DNA of 64,000 bases from Globodera rostochiensis (lineage: Eukaryota; Nematoda; Chromadorea; Rhabditida; Heteroderidae), in assembly GCA_018350325.1 (NCBI GenBank), contig JAEVLN010000011.1, positions 3,158,449 to 3,222,448 on the forward strand, given 5' to 3'. The position numbers and the translations under genes are program-made. The notes below the pieces were generated by a model. That model had not been told where the DNA came from, made no database searches, and worked only from the letters and a program-made list of their open reading frames with translations. Within the stretch, counting starts at the first letter, position 1. The number at the start of each line of letters is the position of its first letter. Below are positions 45,301 to 56,479 of this stretch, piece by piece.

Positions 45301-46280
45301 GATGTCGAAAACCGAAAATAAAAAAATTTCGACTAAGAAAATTTTTCTTTCGATGAAACACTGATATGCAAAGTTTGGGCACCGGGAAGTTTAGGCACCG
45401 CAATACAAATATAAAAAATTAAAATTTTAAAATTTTCGCCATCTTATGTAGGTTCTCATAAACACTTTGGAGCTTTTATCGTAAGCATTTCAAACCCATT
45501 ATTGATTAAAGTGATTATCCTTCTTGGCCATGAGGTTTTAATCCCGGTCCCGGCCAACTCTAATTAGAAGAAAATCTCAGTCAAAATCGCCGAGAGCGAA
45601 ATCGAGATTTGGGATGGGCCGAGACCGAGATCGGGATTTGTCTCGAAATTTCGAGAGTCCAGGTCTCGGAGTTTTAGCCAAATTTCCGAGATTCGAGACC
45701 TGTACTCTCGGAAAATCTCGGTCGGGATCTCGATCTCGCCGGGCTCTAGCTAAAACTCATAGGGGGACGGACCCTTATCGTCAAAATTTGTGAAAAATTT
45801 TTTTTATTTTAAAATTGTCTGAAAATATGTTATTTGATGCACTGATTACAAATTCGTCGATGAAACTAACGCTGCCCACATAATGTCGAAGCCACGAAAT
45901 GTCAAAAAAAAAAATTTTTTTCAAAGTCGATAAAAAGATTTTTCTAAGGGTTTTCGAAACCTGAATACGACCTCTATTTGGACCAATTCCGGGCCCCGAA
46001 CCCGGATTCTGACATTTTTTCGAAATTCAAAAAGGTTCAGAAACCAATATCGTCTCAAAATCGTTCTCAAAAAGCATGAATTCGGGTCCGGGATTCAGAG
46101 TCTATGGCCCAGGAAACCCCTAAAAACTTTTGAATTTTCGAAAAAAGTTCGAATCCGGGTCCGGGGTTCGAAATTGGTCAAAATAGAGGTCAGATTCGGA
46201 TTCTACGCCGTTGTATACACCTAACAAAAATTTTTTATCGACAAAAAATTTTATTTTTTTCGACATTTCGTGGTTTTTGG

Positions 46281-47141
46281 TAGAGCCCAGTAAAAAAAAA
46301 ATTTCCGAGAACGGGAACGGGGTTTTCAAAAAGTACGGGACGGGAATCCCGTGTTTTTCCCGTTCCCGTAGAAATCCCGTTCAATTTTTAACGGGAATCC
46401 CGCGGGAACGGGAAAATTTTTAAACTAAGAATTTTTCGTAATTTTTTTTGGCGGGCACTTTGCGATAAATTTCTGATATACAATTGGAGGGTCCGACAAC
46501 GCCGATAGGCGCCGTCGGAAAATTATAACATTTTTGTTAAGAAAATTGCTCAAAATTTTCGAATTTTTTCCGATTTGCGAATTTTTCAAAATTCAAATTT
46601 TTTGAGAATTTCATTTCCCGAGGTGGAAGGGGGGGGGGGGAGGGGTCGGCGGTGCCGATAGGCGCCGCCGAAAAAATTTTGCATTTTTTGCTCATTTTGA
46701 TAAGAGATTTGCTACCAAAATCTTAAAAATACGGTAGTGGAAGAGCTGCCCACGGATTGGGTGGAGGACGTGGGTTCGAGTCCCACCCGGGGCTAACATT
46801 TCGATATTCTTTACTGGTAGCACCGGATGGTTGCCCAACCGTCGCCAGCGAAGCGATCGATGTGTGATCGATCGCCCGTTGAGGATGGAGCTGTAAGGAT
46901 GAGAGAGAATTCCGCTGGTTGGAGCGGGGGCAAAAGATCAACCATATGTAAAGAAGAAGGCAAATGGGATGCCCCGGTAGCTCAGTTGGAAGAGCTGCCC
47001 ACGGAGAACGGGACGGGAATCCCGAACGGGAATCCCGTCTTTTTCCCGTTCCCGTAAAAAATCCCGCTGGGCAAAAAAGACGGGAACGGGACCGGGATTC
47101 CCGTACTTTTCCCGCGGGAATCCCGTTCCCGCCGGGCTCTA
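46281..47141. mobile_element. Nested hAT-type element (TAGAGCCC family)
   Basis: It starts TAGAGCCCAG and ends CCGGGCTCTA, flanked by GTTTTTGG at 46273-46280 and 47142-47149. Removing it rejoins TTTCGTG-GTTTTTGG-CTGAC. It belongs to the same family as 23209-23929, with ACGGGAATCCCG arms. The central part has been replaced by a tRNA-derived SINE (46738-47004). Confidence 0.87.
46738..47004 (+). repeat. tRNA-derived SINE with circularly permuted tRNA halves
   Basis: 46738-46793 reads as the 3' part of a tRNA: anticodon arm, then the T arm GTGGGTTCGAGTCCCAC and acceptor strand CCGGGGC. 46971-47004 reads as the 5' part: GCCCCGGTAGCTCAGTTGGA onward. The two share TGGAAGAGCTGCCCACGG. Joined 5' to 3' they would give a full cloverleaf whose acceptor stem GCCCCGG/CCGGGGC pairs perfectly. 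The 180 bp between is unrelated SINE-type body. I read it as two tandem truncated SINE copies, not a working tRNA gene. Confidence 0.6.
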
Positions 47142-47190
47142 GTTTTTGGCTGACAAATGAGTCCGACATTTCGTGGCTTCGACATTATGT

Positions 47191-48141
47191 TGGCGCGCCA
47201 AAACTAAAAATTGAGAATTTAAAGCGATTTTTGAACCGGATTAAATTTTTGAAAATTAAGGAAAAAAGGACTTTAAGTAACAAAAGCCGGATAAATATGA
47301 AAGGCCACTGGCGGCCCGCCAACAGCAAGCATGCGGAGACGGAGCAAGTAGCGGGGCGAGACGGAGGGAACTTTACGTGTATTCTCCTTCTTTCCTCTCG
47401 GATTAACAAAGAAGTTACTTTCCCAATCACTAATTTTCTTTCAGAAATCCGCCACCGGATTGTTTAGCCATTCGATCGGATTCTTTTCCACCTCAAATTC
47501 GTTAACTTTGCTGCCCTTTGCCCGCTAGTGAGCTTTTGCTTCATCATTAAAATAACCGACTAAAATTCTTCGCTCCCATTTGAACCAAACGAACAGTCAC
47601 CTCATTCTTTCTGTCCTCGGATACTTAATGATAATTGCGCCACATTGTCTGAATCATAAGTTGAGAGCGGACAATTCGTTTTTGAGAGTTAATCGCTAAT
47701 GTCAAACCACATTCATCTCCTTCCAATAACGAACATCAAATTCTGAGTACCTATCTTGTAAAATTCGTTATCGGCCGCCAAATGAATACATAGGTATTTA
47801 TTTTCCGCCCACTTTCTCCCATTCCTTCACAAGCTTCTAAACCCTCCACACTTTACTTAGTCCTTCCTCCTTATCTTCGGTCCATCGTTCGGTTCTTGTT
47901 CTTTGTTGATTCGATTATTACTGCCCATTTACTTCGATCGGAACGAGTTTCACATTTGTGGAGAATAACAGTGTGTTGTCTTGAGACAGTTGGGGGTGAT
48001 TGGGTAACAATTGACCGTTCTTTCGTATTTAACATACCTAAGTGGGGTTGTTCCTTTCCCCAATGCTTCTTTCTCCGTACTTTTCAGCTCATTCGTAAAG
48101 ATTTTACCCGAAGCGATTGTTGCTGCTGATGCGTCATCGAC
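47191..48141. other. Region upstream of smd-1
   Basis: A dispersed-repeat tail at 47195-47300 (TTTTTGAACCGG, AATTAAGGAAAAAAGG) is followed by apparently single-copy AT-rich DNA. No exon is recognised. It presumably carries the smd-1 promoter and 5' leader. Confidence 0.5.
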
Positions 48142-50275
48142 ATGGTGGGATGCCCTAAACAAAACGGACACTGCCATCAATTGCCTCTTTTCAATGCTTC
48201 TGAGCATTTTTTCGAAGGGGCTGAGAAGCTGCTGGAGATTTGGTTTGAGAGTGACCAGCAGCTGGGAAATGGCAGCAAATGCACACTGAGAGCCATTCCC
48301 GAGAGCGAACTGCGGCGACTTTTGAACATGGCCGGATGCCACATCCTTCAGGCAAACGATAGGACTTTCGACCAACGGACGGGAAGGACGGACTGACTGT
48401 TTCCCTCCACGCATTCACCACGAACTATGCTTAGCATTTTAATCTAATGGCTGATCAAAAACGACGCCTTTCTCAAAATAAGGATTAGTCCTTGTTCTGA
48501 ATCGTTTTAATTTTTTACATGGAAAATCAAAGGAGAGACACATCGATCTGGCAATCAGGACATAATTCAGGTGCTGAGAACAGATGAAATCGACGCTTAT
48601 TTGCTTAGGTTCGAATTAATACTGTTGCACTAATTGCTTGGTTCGTTCAGCGAGAGCAGCATGTTCATCTCGGACCGTCGCCTCATTCTGAAGACGTGTG
48701 GACAGACGCGGCCGTTGGTTGTAATCGGAACGTTGTTGGAGATGGCACGCAAATATTGCCAGATGGACACAGTGACAAATGTGTGTGGCCGAGGGGAGGG
48801 GGAAGAAACGCCCCACCGATGCGTTCTTCACAAATCAAACTTATTACACTAATTTGTAAGGTCTATTATTCGCGCAAGAATTTCTTCCGGCCCCAGTTGC
48901 AGCCCCAACTCCACGCCACCTTCGACGAGGAAATTGACTATTTGGATGGCTTCTTTCAGGGTCTTCACGCTTTTCTCACTTTCGCCTAACTTTTCTATTT
49001 CAAAGGTGGAAGTGCCTTTTGCATGGGGCCGCTGAAGCATGACCGATGGTGACTGCCATTGCCGTTGTTGATCCCATCCATTCCGCAGGTACCTGTACAC
49101 GTTGAACGCCCCTCGTGCTCCACTGAACTTTTCCGACCACACGTTGGAGTTGCAGATGACCGGCATTCCGGTGGAGCTGCTCCGCATTTACAGCAAAGAA
49201 GCGTGCCCTGACGGTGCGGCAGAGTGCACATGGGTAAATTAACCGAGGCGAAGTTCTTTCCGTCGTCCGAGCCGACTCATTTATTCCCAATCACTATTCT
49301 TTAGCGATCCGGCATTTTGTCTCTATTGCCCAAGGGAACTGTCATCCAGGACGAGCTGTTCGAGCCAGTCGGATATAGTCAGTTAACCCAATCAAAGTCG
49401 TTGCCAGGGGGCCGCGGGGCCCGACCCCCCCCCCCCGAAAAAAATCCTGGCTACGGTCTTGAACCCAATCCTGGCAGTATGAAATGTTGTTTCGCAAGAA
49501 CAATCGTTCTCACGATTCTCTAAAAGAATGCCACTCTGAAAGGCATGAATGGGATCCCGGCCCGTGATGAATATGTGACCATCCACGTGACACCTGAGTC
49601 CGAATTTTGTTACGCCAGCTTCGAAACAAATCACCGTCTGGGCTGTCTGTACGAACAGACCATGAAGGTGCTCGACTGTTTCAGGCACAGTCTTTGGTCG
49701 GTCAGAAAGAACGACTTACCGATCGAATTCCTTCAGACCCGGACGTTTCATTTTGACACTGTTCGCTAACGAACATTCAAACGGGGCTATCAAAGTGCAG
49801 CAACGACTTTGGTTCGAAGTCTTCCCGGGCTATCGACGATTGAGCGTTCAGATGCTACGTCTCCAGGTAATGCTATGACACCAAGAGTTCATTTATCCGA
49901 ATTAAATTGAAACTTTAATGAAAGAAAAGTTGGAATCTCTTTAAGCTTGAGTTGGTCTGTTCCGGTTTTTATAACTTTCTATGGTCCCGTTTTTTTATCT
50001 TTTTCTTGGTCCATTAGTCCCGGTTGCCGAAATTTTTTTTGGTCCCTATCTCGGGCTTTTCCTAAAATCCCTATGAACTCCTTCACAAGACCAAAAATGA
50101 AATTCAGTGCGACACTTTGCTGTTTGCCCTTTACCATCGTGACGAGAAGAACGAGCAGAAGTTGAAGGTGGGCATGGACATGGGCGTGGTCAGTGAGTGC
50201 AACGAAAGTGCCAATGGGGCGGAGGTAAATAGACAAGACGGAAACGACGATCCAAGCATTGAAAAATTGGGGTGA
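48142..50275 (+). CDS. smd-1: S-adenosylmethionine decarboxylase proenzyme
   Basis: Pyruvoyl enzyme that makes decarboxylated SAM for spermidine synthesis. Exons: 48142-48351, 48571-48608, 48651-48780, 48861-48960, 49006-49048, 49089-49233, 49305-49377, 49543-49684, 49737-49866 and 50108-50275. The N-terminus has HFFEGAEKLLEIWF; DAYLLSESSMF contains the self-cleavage Glu-Ser that yields the pyruvoyl group. The catalytic cysteine sits in LKTCGQT. Further blocks are VYYSRKNFFRP, GGSAFCMGPL, WYLYTLN, PKGTVIQDELFEPVGYS, MNGIPARDEYVTIHVTPE, SEFCYASFETN and PGRFILTLFANEHS. Two introns begin with GC (48352 and 49685) and are needed to keep the conserved reading. The 38-bp exon 48571-48608 encodes VLRTDEIDAYLL. 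Intron 7 holds a 69-bp MITE. The last exon gives an unusually long hydrophilic tail. Confidence 0.93.
49393..49461. mobile_element. Minimal 69-bp CGTAGCCAGG-family MITE
   Basis: It starts CAAAGTCGTTGCCAGG and ends CTGGCTACGGTCTTG, flanked by identical AACCCAAT at 49385-49392 and 49462-49469. The interior is only a G-run and a C-run. It lies inside smd-1 intron 7. It shows that the family can shrink to little more than its ends. Confidence 0.85.
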
Positions 50276-51045
50276 TAGTTGAACTATGGACTTTAATTGA
50301 ATTGAAATGTTTAACAACCAATAATTGTGGCATAAACATTTTTTAGCAGCGGAATATTGTGCTTTGATGGACGGCAAAGGGCCGTAAAAATCCCCCGGAA
50401 GTTCTTCCGTGCCCCCACCCGACTTTTCCTTTCCCATTACTGACTTCTCCTTGGGCAATTAATTTATTGTATTCCGTAATCAGTAGACAAAATCAACCTT
50501 TTAAAACAAATATGAGGGAGGTAAGGGCAGAAAAGAATGCTGGTTTCCCTTTTTTGAGTTTAGAACACCGGATTGGCTTTTCGATGCTTTAGCCTGGCCC
50601 CGAAAAACATTGTCTAAACATCCGGTATCGTTCACCTCTTCGTGTCTTAATCGACGTTATCTCACTCGCCATCTTCCGATTGGACAAATTATGAGGAAAA
50701 AGTGATCAAACGCAAAAGTATTTGTGGAGAATAAGGGGAGAGGGGATTCAATTAGTTTTCATTTGGACACTTCAAATAATAATTCGACAGAAAGCGCCCG
50801 AGGAGAAATGCCCTCCTCCCCGTCAATCATCATCATTCGTCGCCACCAAATGGCATTTTCTAGCGGAGATTACTGGAGCCGATAAGTGAGTAAATTTTCT
50901 TTTTCGAAGCTCTCGAAATGCCAAAGTTTGCCTCGGCGATTTCTATCCCAAGCCCATCCATTCTCTAAACATCGTAACACTGTCAAAAGGATGAATGGCA
51001 TTAATCACTTACAAATTAGTCAGTCCATCCCTCAATCACTCACCT
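50276..51045. other. Intergenic region after smd-1
   Basis: Mixed-composition DNA with no recognisable exon, RNA gene or repeat family. Open frames are short or run into the CT-rich satellite. Confidence 0.55.
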
Positions 51046-51265
51046 CTTCCTCTTCCGTGTTCATCCTTTCCCTTCTTCCTCTTCCGTGTTCATCCTTTCC
51101 CTTCTTCCTCTTCCGTGTTCATCCTTTCCCTTCTTCCTCTTCCGTGTGCGTCGTTCCCTTCCTCTTCCATGCTCATCCTTTCCCTTCTTCCTCTTCCGTG
51201 TTCATCCTTTCCCTTCTTCCTCTTCCGTGTTCATCTTTTCCCTTCTTCCTCTTCCATGTGCGTCC
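51045..51265. repeat. CTTCCTCTTCCGTGTTCATC tandem repeat, 30-bp unit
   Basis: About seven head-to-tail copies of CTTCCTCTTCCGTGTTCATC plus CTTTCCCTT. One copy is truncated (GTGTGCGTCGTTCCCTTC). The multiple-of-three unit keeps one frame open, which produces a repetitive serine/proline frame that is not a gene. Confidence 0.92.
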
Positions 51266-51509
51266 AACGGACGGCTCCTTCAAAGAGTCTCCCGACCGAC
51301 AATCGTCACCCCAAATTCACACAATAATTCCAATCTCCTGTTATATGTATGTTACCCGAGATTGTTTTTCTCTTTTTTATCACAATTGTTCATTAATTGC
51401 CTCCCGCCCATTCCTTCTTTTGATCTCGCCCGCCCAAACCAGAGAGAGAGGAGTTTCTTATTTGCGCATTCCCTCGATGTTTCTGGCAAAAGGACAGAAC
51501 CTTAAATCA

Positions 51510-53196
51510 ATCATCCACCCTCCTCCCCCCCCCTCCTCAAATCATCCACCCTCCCCCCCCCCCCCCTCCCTCAAATCATCCACCCCCTCCCCCCCCCCCT
51601 CCTCAAATCATCCACCTCCCCCCCCCCCTCCCTCAAATCATCCACCCTCCTCCCCCCCCCCCCCTCCCTCAAACATACACCCTCCTCCCCCCCCCTCCTC
51701 AAATCATCCACCCTCCCTCCCCCCTCCTCCCCTCAAATCATCCACCCTCCTCCCCCCCCCCCTCCTAAAATCATCCACCCTCCCCCCCCCCCCCTCAAAT
51801 CATCCCCCCTCCTCCCCCCCCACTCCCTCAAATCATCCACCCCTCCATCCCCCCCTCCTCAAATCATCACCCTCCCCCCTCCCCTCCCTCAAATCATACC
51901 ACCCTCCTCCCCCCCGCCCTCCTCAAATCATCCACCCCGCCACCACCCCCCCCTCCCTCAAATTCATCACCCTCCTCCCCCCCCCCCCTCACGCAAATCA
52001 TCCCACCTCCCCCCACCCCTCCCTCAATCATCCACGCCCTCCGCCCCCCCCCTTCCTCCTCAAAATCATCCAACCAACTCCTCCCCCCCTCCTCAAACAA
52101 ATCATCCACCCTCCCTCGCCCCCCCCTCCTCAAATCAGCCACCCCCCCACCCCCCCCTCCCGCAAATCACCCACCCTCACCTCCCCCCCCCCTCCTCAAA
52201 TTCACCACCCTCCCCCCCCCTCCCTTCAATCATCCACCCTCCTCCCCCCACCCTCACTCAAATAACTCCACCCTATCCCCCCCCCCCCTCCTCAAATCAT
52301 CCACCCTCCTCCCCCCACCCCTCCTCAAATCATCCACCCTCCCCACACCCCCCCCTCCTCAAATCATCCACCCTCCTCCCCCCCCCTCCTCAAATCATCC
52401 CCCTCCCCCCCCCCCCCTCCCTCAAATCACCACCCTCCTCCCCCCCCCCTCCTCAAATCATCCACCCGCCCCCCCCCCCTCCCTCAAATCATCCACCCGC
52501 GCCCCCCCCCTCCTCAAATCATCACGCCTCCCCCCCCCTCCTCAAATCATCCACCCTCCTTCCCCCTCCCTCAAAATCATCCACCCTCCTCCCCCCCCCC
52601 CTCCTCAAATCATCCACCTCCTCTTCCCCCCTCCCTCAAATCAGCCACCCTCCCCCCCCCTCCCTCAAATCATCCACCTCCCTCCCCCCCCCCCCCTCCT
52701 CAAATCATCCACCCTCCCCCCCCTCCCCCTCCTCAATCTCCACCCTCCCCCCCCCCCCCCTCCAAATCATCCACCCTCCCCCCCCCCCTCCCTCAAATCA
52801 TCCACCCTCCTCCCCCCCCCTCTCAATCATCCACCCTCCTCCCCCCCCCTCCTAAATCATCCACCCTCCTCTTCCCCCCCTCCTCAAATCATCCACCCTC
52901 CCCCCCCCCTCCTCAAATCATCCACCCTCCTCCCCCCCCCCCTCCTCAATCATCCCACCCTCCCCCCCCCCCCTCAATCATCCACCCTCCTCCCCCCCCC
53001 CTCCTCAAAATCAGCCACCCTCCCCCCCCCCCTCCCTCAATCATCCACCCTCCTCCCCCCCCCTCCTCCTCAAATCATCCACCCCTCCCCCCCCCCTCCC
53101 TCAAAATCATCCACCCTCCTCCCCCCCCCCTCCTCAAATCATCCACCCCCCCCCCCCCCCCTCCTCAAATCATCCACCCTCCTCCCCCCCCCCTCC
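51510..53196. repeat. CTCAAATCATCCACCCTCC satellite
   Basis: About 50 tandem copies of TCCTCAAATCATCCACCCTCC followed by a C run of variable length (unit about 28-35 bp). The array resumes after the run of Ns at 56376 to about 56480, so the AT-rich block between interrupts a single satellite. Many single-base errors in the right half suggest unpolished long-read sequence. Confidence 0.93.
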
Positions 53197-56100
53197 TTTG
53201 AATACGATTTAAGCCTATTGTTTATTTGAATATTTTCTTTTGCTTATATTTTTTTGTTAATGAAATATTCTTCAACAATTTCACACTTTTGCTCATCATA
53301 ATAATCATTTTTTCATTTTTTTATAATTTTTTGCCAGGGTCGCCATTTTTTAAAATTTTATTCAAAAATGCAATAATTTTGATCGTAGAATCAGAATAAT
53401 TTTATTCAACAAATTTATTGTCAACAATCGACCAATTTTCACAACATTCATCAAATCTTTCCCTTATTATTCTATTTGCAAAATTTTCATAAAGATCAGA
53501 AAGCTTTGTTCATTTGGATTAGGCTGATCAATTCATTTATTTTCAACTTCTGATTTCCATTTATGACATTCTTTGGTTTCTGTAAATTCCGGCACCTACG
53601 CGTCCAAATCTTTACCAAATTTTCATAAAATGTTTTGTTCATTTAAACCGAANTCAGTCTTTTCAACTTTGACTATTGCTAACAAGAAATTAAAAGTAAT
53701 AGTAAATTTTTCATTTTTTTTAATAATGATGAAAATTAGGATATATGGATGCTTATAAATTTTTAAGTCATATTGTAGATATATTATTAAAATTATACAA
53801 ACATGGAACTAAATATTTGATCTGTAAGGAATTGCGAATTACATATTTTAAAATTTTAAAAATTATTTTAATTACCTTTAATACTGTTTTTATGTTACAA
53901 TTCTGGTTTTATTGTTTATTGCTGTAACTGGTCTGTTTATGCTGCAATTCTTTCTGTTTTATTTACAATTATGGAAAATATAGATCATACGGTCTAGATT
54001 CAAAATCGATCAAAAAATATATAATCAACTCCTTCGGTCTGCTATGTAAGATGTTAAAGGTTCTTAAATTCTTTTTTATTTGCTTTTTTCTATACTTAGG
54101 CTTCCTGTTGAAATCTTTAACACATCAGCAATAATGGCATCTGTCATTTACGATTATCCTCTTTAATTTTGACATATTTCTACAAAATTCTAATTTTTGT
54201 TGCGTCAGAAATTTTATTGTTAACAGAAATACCAAATTTGCAATTCCGTTCATAAAATTTTTATTCTACAATAACCANATTTTTTCACAATTATATCATA
54301 GAGTTAACGCATTGAAAAGTTTTTGAGGTTGCCTTTTTACATTTTCTTTTTAAAATTGTTTCAAAATTTGACGCTATTCTAACTCAGTGTAGGGGTTATT
54401 TGATCGAGTGTAAAGAATTATCATTCTCATGACAGTATTTTTAAGTCGCTTTTCCATTGCNCCAAAGGTGCTTCCTATTTATCCTTTCCGCTATTTCTAA
54501 ATCGTTCGTTTTGCTTTTTAATTTAACAATATTCTTTCAGATATTTCTTTTGTTCTTGTTTTGAATTTATGACTCTGTCCAAATTTTTTTTTCCATTTTT
54601 TANCATTTTATTATGATTGACAAGATATTCTTCGCAAATATGCATTTTTATCCAATTTTTTTTTGAAATATTTCCTTTTTGCGATATTCATTTGTCATTT
54701 TAATAAATTCTTCGAAATTTCACGTTTTTGCTTCTCGAATATCATTTTTGCATCTTTTTTGAGTTTTTTGCCATTTTTTTATTTGAATACGATTTTAAGC
54801 TATTGTTTATTTGAATATTTTCTTTTGCTTATATTTTTTTGTTAATGAAATAATTCTTCACAATTTCACACTTTTGCTCATCATAATAATCATTTTTTCA
54901 TTTTTTTATAAATTTTTTCCAGGGTCGCCATTTTTTAAAATTTTATTCAAAAATGCAATAATTTTGATCAGTAGAATAGAATAATTTTATTCAACAAATT
55001 TATTGTCAACAATCGACCAATTTTCACAAACATTCACAAATCTTTCCCTTATTATTCTATTTGCAAAATTTTCATAAAGATCAGAAAAGCTTTGTCATTT
55101 GGATTAGGCTGATCAATTCATTTATTTTCAACTTCTGATTTCCATTTTATGACATCTTTGGTTTCTGTAAATTCCGGCACCTACGCGTCCAAATCTTTAC
55201 CAAATATTTCATAAATGTTTTGTTCATTTAAACCGAANTCAGTCTTTTCAACTTTGACTATTGCATAACAAGAATTAAAAGTAATAGTAAATTTTTCATT
55301 TTTTTTAATAATGATGAAAATTATGGATATAGGATGCTTATAAATTTTTAAGTCATATTGTAGATATATTATTAAAATTATATCAAACATGAACTAAATA
55401 TTTGATCTGTAAGGAATTGCGAATTACATATTTTAAAATTTGTAAAAATATTTTAATTACCTTTAATACTGTTTTTATGTTACAATTCTGGTTTTATTGT
55501 TTTATTGCGTAACTGGTCTGTTTATGCTGCAATTCTTTCTGTTTTATTTACAATTATGGAAAAATATGATCATACGGTCTAGATTCAAAATCGATCAAAA
55601 AATATATAATCAACTCCTCTCGGTCTCTATGTAAGATGTTAAAGGTTCTTAAATTCTTTTTTATTTGCTTTTTTCTATTACTTAGCTTCCTGTTGAAATC
55701 TTTAACACATCAGCAATAATGGCATCTGTCATTTACGGATTATCTCTTTAATTTTGACATATTTCTACAAAATTCTAATTTTTGTTGCGTCAGAAAATTT
55801 TATGTTAACAGAAATACCAAATTTGCAATTCCGTTCATAAAATTTTTATTCTACAAATAACCNATTTTTTCACAATTATATCATAGAGTTAACGCATTGA
55901 AAAGTTTTTGAGGTTTGCCTTTTACATTTTCTTTTTAAAATTGTTTCAAAATTTGACGCTATTCTAACTCAGTTGTAGGGTTATTTGATCGAGTGTAAAG
56001 AATTATCATTCTCATGACAGTATTTTTAAGTTCGCTTTTCATTGCNCCAAAGGTGCTTCCTATTTATCCTTTCCGCTATTTCTAAATCGTTTCGTTTTCT

Positions 56101-56365
56101 TTTTAATTTAACAATATTCTTTCAGATATTTCTTTTGTTCTTGTTTTGAAATTTATGCTCTGTCCAAATTTTTTTTTCCATTTTTTANCATTTTATTATG
56201 ATTGACAATGATATTCTCGCAAATATGCATTTTTATCCAATTTTTTTTTGAAATATTTCCTTTTTGCTGATATTCTTTGTCATTTTAATAAATTCTTCGA
56301 AATTTCACGTTTTTGCTTCTCGAATAATCATTTTGCATCTTTTTTGAGTTTTTTGCCATTTTTTT
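53197..56365. repeat. Directly duplicated 1585-bp AT-rich block with ambiguous bases
   Basis: 53197-54781 and 54782-56365 are the same sequence, differing mainly by 1-bp insertions and deletions in homopolymers. Single n characters occur at matching positions in both copies (AACCGAAnTCAG, CATTGCnCCAAAG, TTTTTAnCATTT, and one near ATAACC). AT content is far above the rest of the window. The minus strand shows protein-like stretches (RIIRERFDECCENWSIVDNK; MTDAIIADVLKISTGSLSIE) but no continuous frame, and I recognise no family. The block ends in ten Ns. Confidence 0.85.
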
Positions 56366-56375
56366 NNNNNNNNNN
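56366..56375. other. Assembly gap (10 N)
   Basis: Ten consecutive N characters between the AT-rich block and the resumed satellite. Confidence 0.99.
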
Positions 56376-56479
56376 TCAAATCATCCACCCTCCTCCCCCC
56401 CCCCTCCTCAAATCATCCACCCTCCTCTCCCCCCTCCTCCTCAAATCATCCACTCTCCTCTCCCCCCTCCTCCCTAAAA

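Larger units (their letters stand above)
45878..47190. mobile_element. Inverted-repeat element hosting a nested hAT element
   Basis: The outermost 26 bp at 45878-45903 (ACATAATGTCGAAGCCACGA then AATGTC) are a perfect reverse complement of 47165-47190. The similarity continues inward (GTCGATAAAAAGATTTTTC against its inverse at 46235-46265). An independent hAT-type element (46281-47141) is inserted inside. No transposase is present, and I could not find a convincing target duplication at the outer ends. Confidence 0.78.

Noticed and set aside
47284..47467. Open frame after the 45.9-47.2 kb element
   Set aside because: Short, starts in repeat sequence, and shows no domain or splice continuation into smd-1.
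50886..52265. 459-codon + strand frame
   Set aside because: Runs through a 30-bp CT repeat and then the CTCAAATCATCC satellite; openness is explained by repeat composition.
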